64,000 nt of DNA, taken from Brachyspira murdochii DSM 12563. Lineage in GTDB: Bacteria; Spirochaetota; Brachyspiria; Brachyspirales; Brachyspiraceae. Each line of letters opens with the position of its first letter. The first letter of the stretch is position 1. The position numbers and the translations under genes are program-made. The stretch spans positions 1,178,001 through 1,242,000 of the forward strand of contig NC_014150.1 of assembly GCF_000092845.1 (NCBI RefSeq), read 5' to 3'. The notes beneath the pieces are model-generated. The model was not told the DNA's origin. It was given only the letters and a program-made list of their open reading frames with translations, and did not search any database. This document shows, piece by piece, positions 62,167-64,000 of this stretch.

Positions 62167-62292
62167 ATGGCTCAAAACTTTTACTGCGAATATTGCGGTG
62201 CTAAATACTCATCTATAGCTTCACTTACTAGCGGTTATTGTCTCAAACACCCTAATGGTCCTAACAAAGGAAAGCATGCACCTGCTTTATAA
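62167..62292 (+). CDS. 41-residue zinc-ribbon-like protein
   Basis: A short gene with a textbook ribosome site (AAAGGAGG, seven bases before ATG). The product starts MAQNFYCEYCGAKYSSIASL and continues TSGYCLKHPNGPNKGKHAPA, ending in Leu. Cys7 and Cys10 (CEYC), Cys25 (GYC) and His28 (KHP) give a likely C-C-C-H zinc site. I recall the pattern YCEYCG.K..S..SLT...C..HPNG..KGKH as a repeated module in other bacterial proteins; here it stands alone. It sits between the lipoprotein and the symporter with its own downstream terminator. Function unknown. Confidence 0.8.
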   Translation: MAQNFYCEYCGAKYSSIASLTSGYCLKHPNGPNKGKHAPAL

Positions 62293-62338
62293 TTTATAAT
62301 TAATGAAAAATCAATCATAAAATTATCTCACACAAAAT

Positions 62339-62378
62339 AAAGGCAGATAAAAGATTTATACATCTTCTATCTGCTTTT
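62339..62378. terminator. Bidirectional terminator between the zinc-ribbon and symporter genes
   Basis: GCAGATA / TATCTGC stem extended by AAGAT / ATCTT across small mismatches, with A-rich left and T-rich right flanks, between convergent genes. Confidence 0.8.
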
Positions 62379-62399
62379 ATTATATTTTAATCAAATATT

Positions 62400-63830
62400 T
62401 TATTTTGTATTTGAAGCATCAGGCTTAGGCTGTATTATAGCAGAAAGAACTAAAAATACTATTAAGCTAGCAGCTATACCAGGTATTATAGGGTCAACTC
62501 CAAATAAATTTATATTTTTATTGTATTGGAAGAATATTGTAACAACACTTCCGGCTATCAATGATCCCATACTAGCAGCTGCAGAGAGTTTTTTGTTTGT
62601 ATAGTTTCCAAATAAATACGGAATGAATACTCCTGCCGCACGCAGACTAAATGAAAACATAAGTATTGTTATTAAGTTTGAAGCCTTAAAAGCTATAAAC
62701 ATAGATATAAGCCCAACGGCAATCATGCATGCTCTTCCAAGAAAAAGTAACTGTTTGTCAGAAGCATTTTTATTAATATATTTTTTATATATGTCATTTG
62801 TTGCTATTACTGACACTGCAAGCATATCAGAGTCCGCAGAAGACATAGTAGCAGATATTAAGGCAGAAAACAATAATCCAACTATAACAGGAGGCATTGT
62901 ATTCATAGCAAGCACTGGAAGTATATATCTAGTACCTTCAGAAGTTAAAAGTTCAGAAGTAAGAAGTCCGTCTTTGACTACACTTGAAGCAATAAGTCCT
63001 AAAAAAGCTGGAAACAATGAATACAATATGCATACTAATCCCCCTACTAAAGAACCAATCATAAGTGATTTAGAGTCTCTTGCTGAAAAGAATCTCTGAC
63101 TTATTTCAGGTCCTACAGAATATGAAGCTATATACATTATAGTAAGTGATATTATAGTAGGCCACCCCATACCAGCAGTTAAAGACTTTTGTGACTGTGT
63201 TAAATTAGAAACCACATGCTCAAAACCGCCTGCATAATGCAAAGCAAAAGGTATAGCTGCTAAACTTCCTATAAAAACTAAAGAGCCTTGAATCAAATCA
63301 GTGAAAGCAACACCCCAAAGTCCTCCCATAGAAGAATATGCTGTAACTACTATTGTAACTATTACTACTGATAGTTTATAATTCCAACCTGTCATAACAG
63401 TCAAAATACTTGCGGAAGCTATTATCTGAGCGGCTGTTATACCTATCATAGGAAGCCCCATTATTATTGAAGTTACCAAAGCATTAGCCTTTCCGTATCT
63501 TTTATAAAAATATTCTGATACAGTAGTAACCATTGCATTTCTAAATCTCTGAGCCAAAAAAGCAAGAACTAAATATGCAATAGAAGCAGTTATTACATAC
63601 CAAACAGCAGAAAGTCCCCATTTACCATAGGCCTGCTCTGCTAAACCTAAAGAAGTACCTCCTCCAATATTTGTAGCAGCTAAAGTTCCTGCTAAAAGTA
63701 CAGGTCCTAAATTCCTGCCAGCCAATGCAAAATCATTACTATTGTTAACCTTTTTGCTTGAATATACACCTATAAAAAGCATAGCTGCTAGGTATACAAT
63801 TACTATAATTATTACTATAGTTCCTCCCAT
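62400..63830 (-). CDS. Sodium:solute symporter family protein
   Basis: A 476-residue polytopic transporter of the SSS (solute-sodium symporter) family, with about 13 helices. Visible landmarks: NSNDFALAGRNLGPVLLAGT and AATNIGGGTSLGLAEQAYG (sodium-site helix 1), AYSSMGGLWGVAFTDLIQGS, GPEISQRFFSARDSKSLMIG, and ISATMSSADSDMLAVSVIAT (sodium-site helix 8). Substrate is not evident; proline, pantothenate or sugar/acid uptake are all known in the family. The ATG at 63830 is chosen because AAGGAG lies eight bases upstream; an in-frame TTG two codons earlier is too close. The 63831-64000 remainder is AT-rich, with no gene visible. Confidence 0.92.
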   Translation of the reverse strand: MGGTIVIIIVIVYLAAMLFIGVYSSKKVNNSNDFALAGRNLGPVLLAGTLAATNIGGGTSLGLAEQAYGKWGLSAVWYVITASIAYLVLAFLAQRFRNAMVTTVSEYFYKRYGKANALVTSIIMGLPMIGITAAQIIASASILTVMTGWNYKLSVVIVTIVVTAYSSMGGLWGVAFTDLIQGSLVFIGSLAAIPFALHYAGGFEHVVSNLTQSQKSLTAGMGWPTIISLTIMYIASYSVGPEISQRFFSARDSKSLMIGSLVGGLVCILYSLFPAFLGLIASSVVKDGLLTSELLTSEGTRYILPVLAMNTMPPVIVGLLFSALISATMSSADSDMLAVSVIATNDIYKKYINKNASDKQLLFLGRACMIAVGLISMFIAFKASNLITILMFSFSLRAAGVFIPYLFGNYTNKKLSAAASMGSLIAGSVVTIFFQYNKNINLFGVDPIIPGIAASLIVFLVLSAIIQPKPDASNTK

Positions 63831-64000
63831 ACACAAAACTCCTTAAATATTTTTTGTTTTTTATAAAAATATGAATAAGTCATTATAATATTTTTTTGAT
63901 TTTACAAAGCCATTTTTTTGTAAAAAATACAAAAATTTTTAGATTATTTTAAAAAATCATAATATTTTTATATTAGTTTGTAATATTAGCATTTTTCTGC

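Overview
The window is a low-GC, spirochaete chromosomal segment, and almost certainly Brachyspira. Three things point there: a spirochaete-type FlgE with the Lys/Cys pair used for lysinoalanine cross-linking, a FlaB flagellin (endoflagella), and very AT-rich intergenic DNA carrying families of GC-rich dispersed repeats. Most genes are ordinary housekeeping or motility genes. The less ordinary material is in the intergenic DNA and in a few lineage-restricted genes.

Layout. 1-2.7 kb: the 5' part of an RNase R gene (minus strand, running off the left edge), divergent from aroC. 2.7-10.5 kb: an accessory block with two DUF2262 paralogues, a large DUF4132 protein and a membrane TPR protein. It is bounded by two inverted copies of a composite intergenic repeat and lies next to tRNA-Ala(GGC). 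10.9-15.1 kb: a motility operon flgE-flbD-motA-motB plus an RlmK-like methyltransferase. 15.1-17.2 kb: ptsH-ptsI (general PTS proteins). 17.9-20.0 kb: CCA-adding enzyme and type III pantothenate kinase. 20.2-22.4 kb: MITE-like dispersed repeats and a lipoprotein gene whose duplicate lies at 61.6 kb. 22.5-30.8 kb: an RND efflux pump, a very large tandem-DUF445 membrane protein and an unknown gene. 30.9-32.9 kb: an envelope-stress-like cluster of two small exported Spy/CpxP-like proteins, an ECF sigma factor and a zinc-finger anti-sigma factor. Two near-identical ECF promoters (GGAAC-N17-CGTCTA) stand in front of the exported proteins. 32.9-37.8 kb: purM-purN, infB and a lipoprotein. 37.9-41.5 kb: a class III cyclase-like protein, trmL and a lipoprotein with a pentanucleotide repeat upstream. 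42.2-46.3 kb: flaB with a CsrA-like leader, an M28/glutaminyl-cyclase-like lipoprotein, a FlgN-like protein and a conserved unknown. 47.3-52.4 kb: tRNA-Val(TAC), an M15 peptidase, a DUF115 protein, a small exported protein, a rhodanese and an M50 protease. 52.5-56.7 kb: a decayed TPR gene, then argF-argG-argH with an unusual leader. 56.8-64 kb: two LEA14-like proteins, a decayed ankyrin gene, a MATE transporter, a YugP-like zinc peptidase, the second lipoprotein copy, a 41-residue zinc-ribbon protein and a sodium:solute symporter.

The most testable signals for new biology are: the ECF sigma circuit with its shared promoter and possible extension to the RND pump; the flaB leader hairpin with a GGGGAUG loop; the argF leader, whose perfect 15-bp inverted repeat ends at the start codon; the duplicated lipoprotein loci in which promoter, leader and signal peptide are far better conserved than the mature proteins; and two families of intergenic repeats, one of which brackets the accessory block. 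I see no CRISPR array, restriction-modification system, transposase or prophage. All calls come from reading the sequence; no database search was run.
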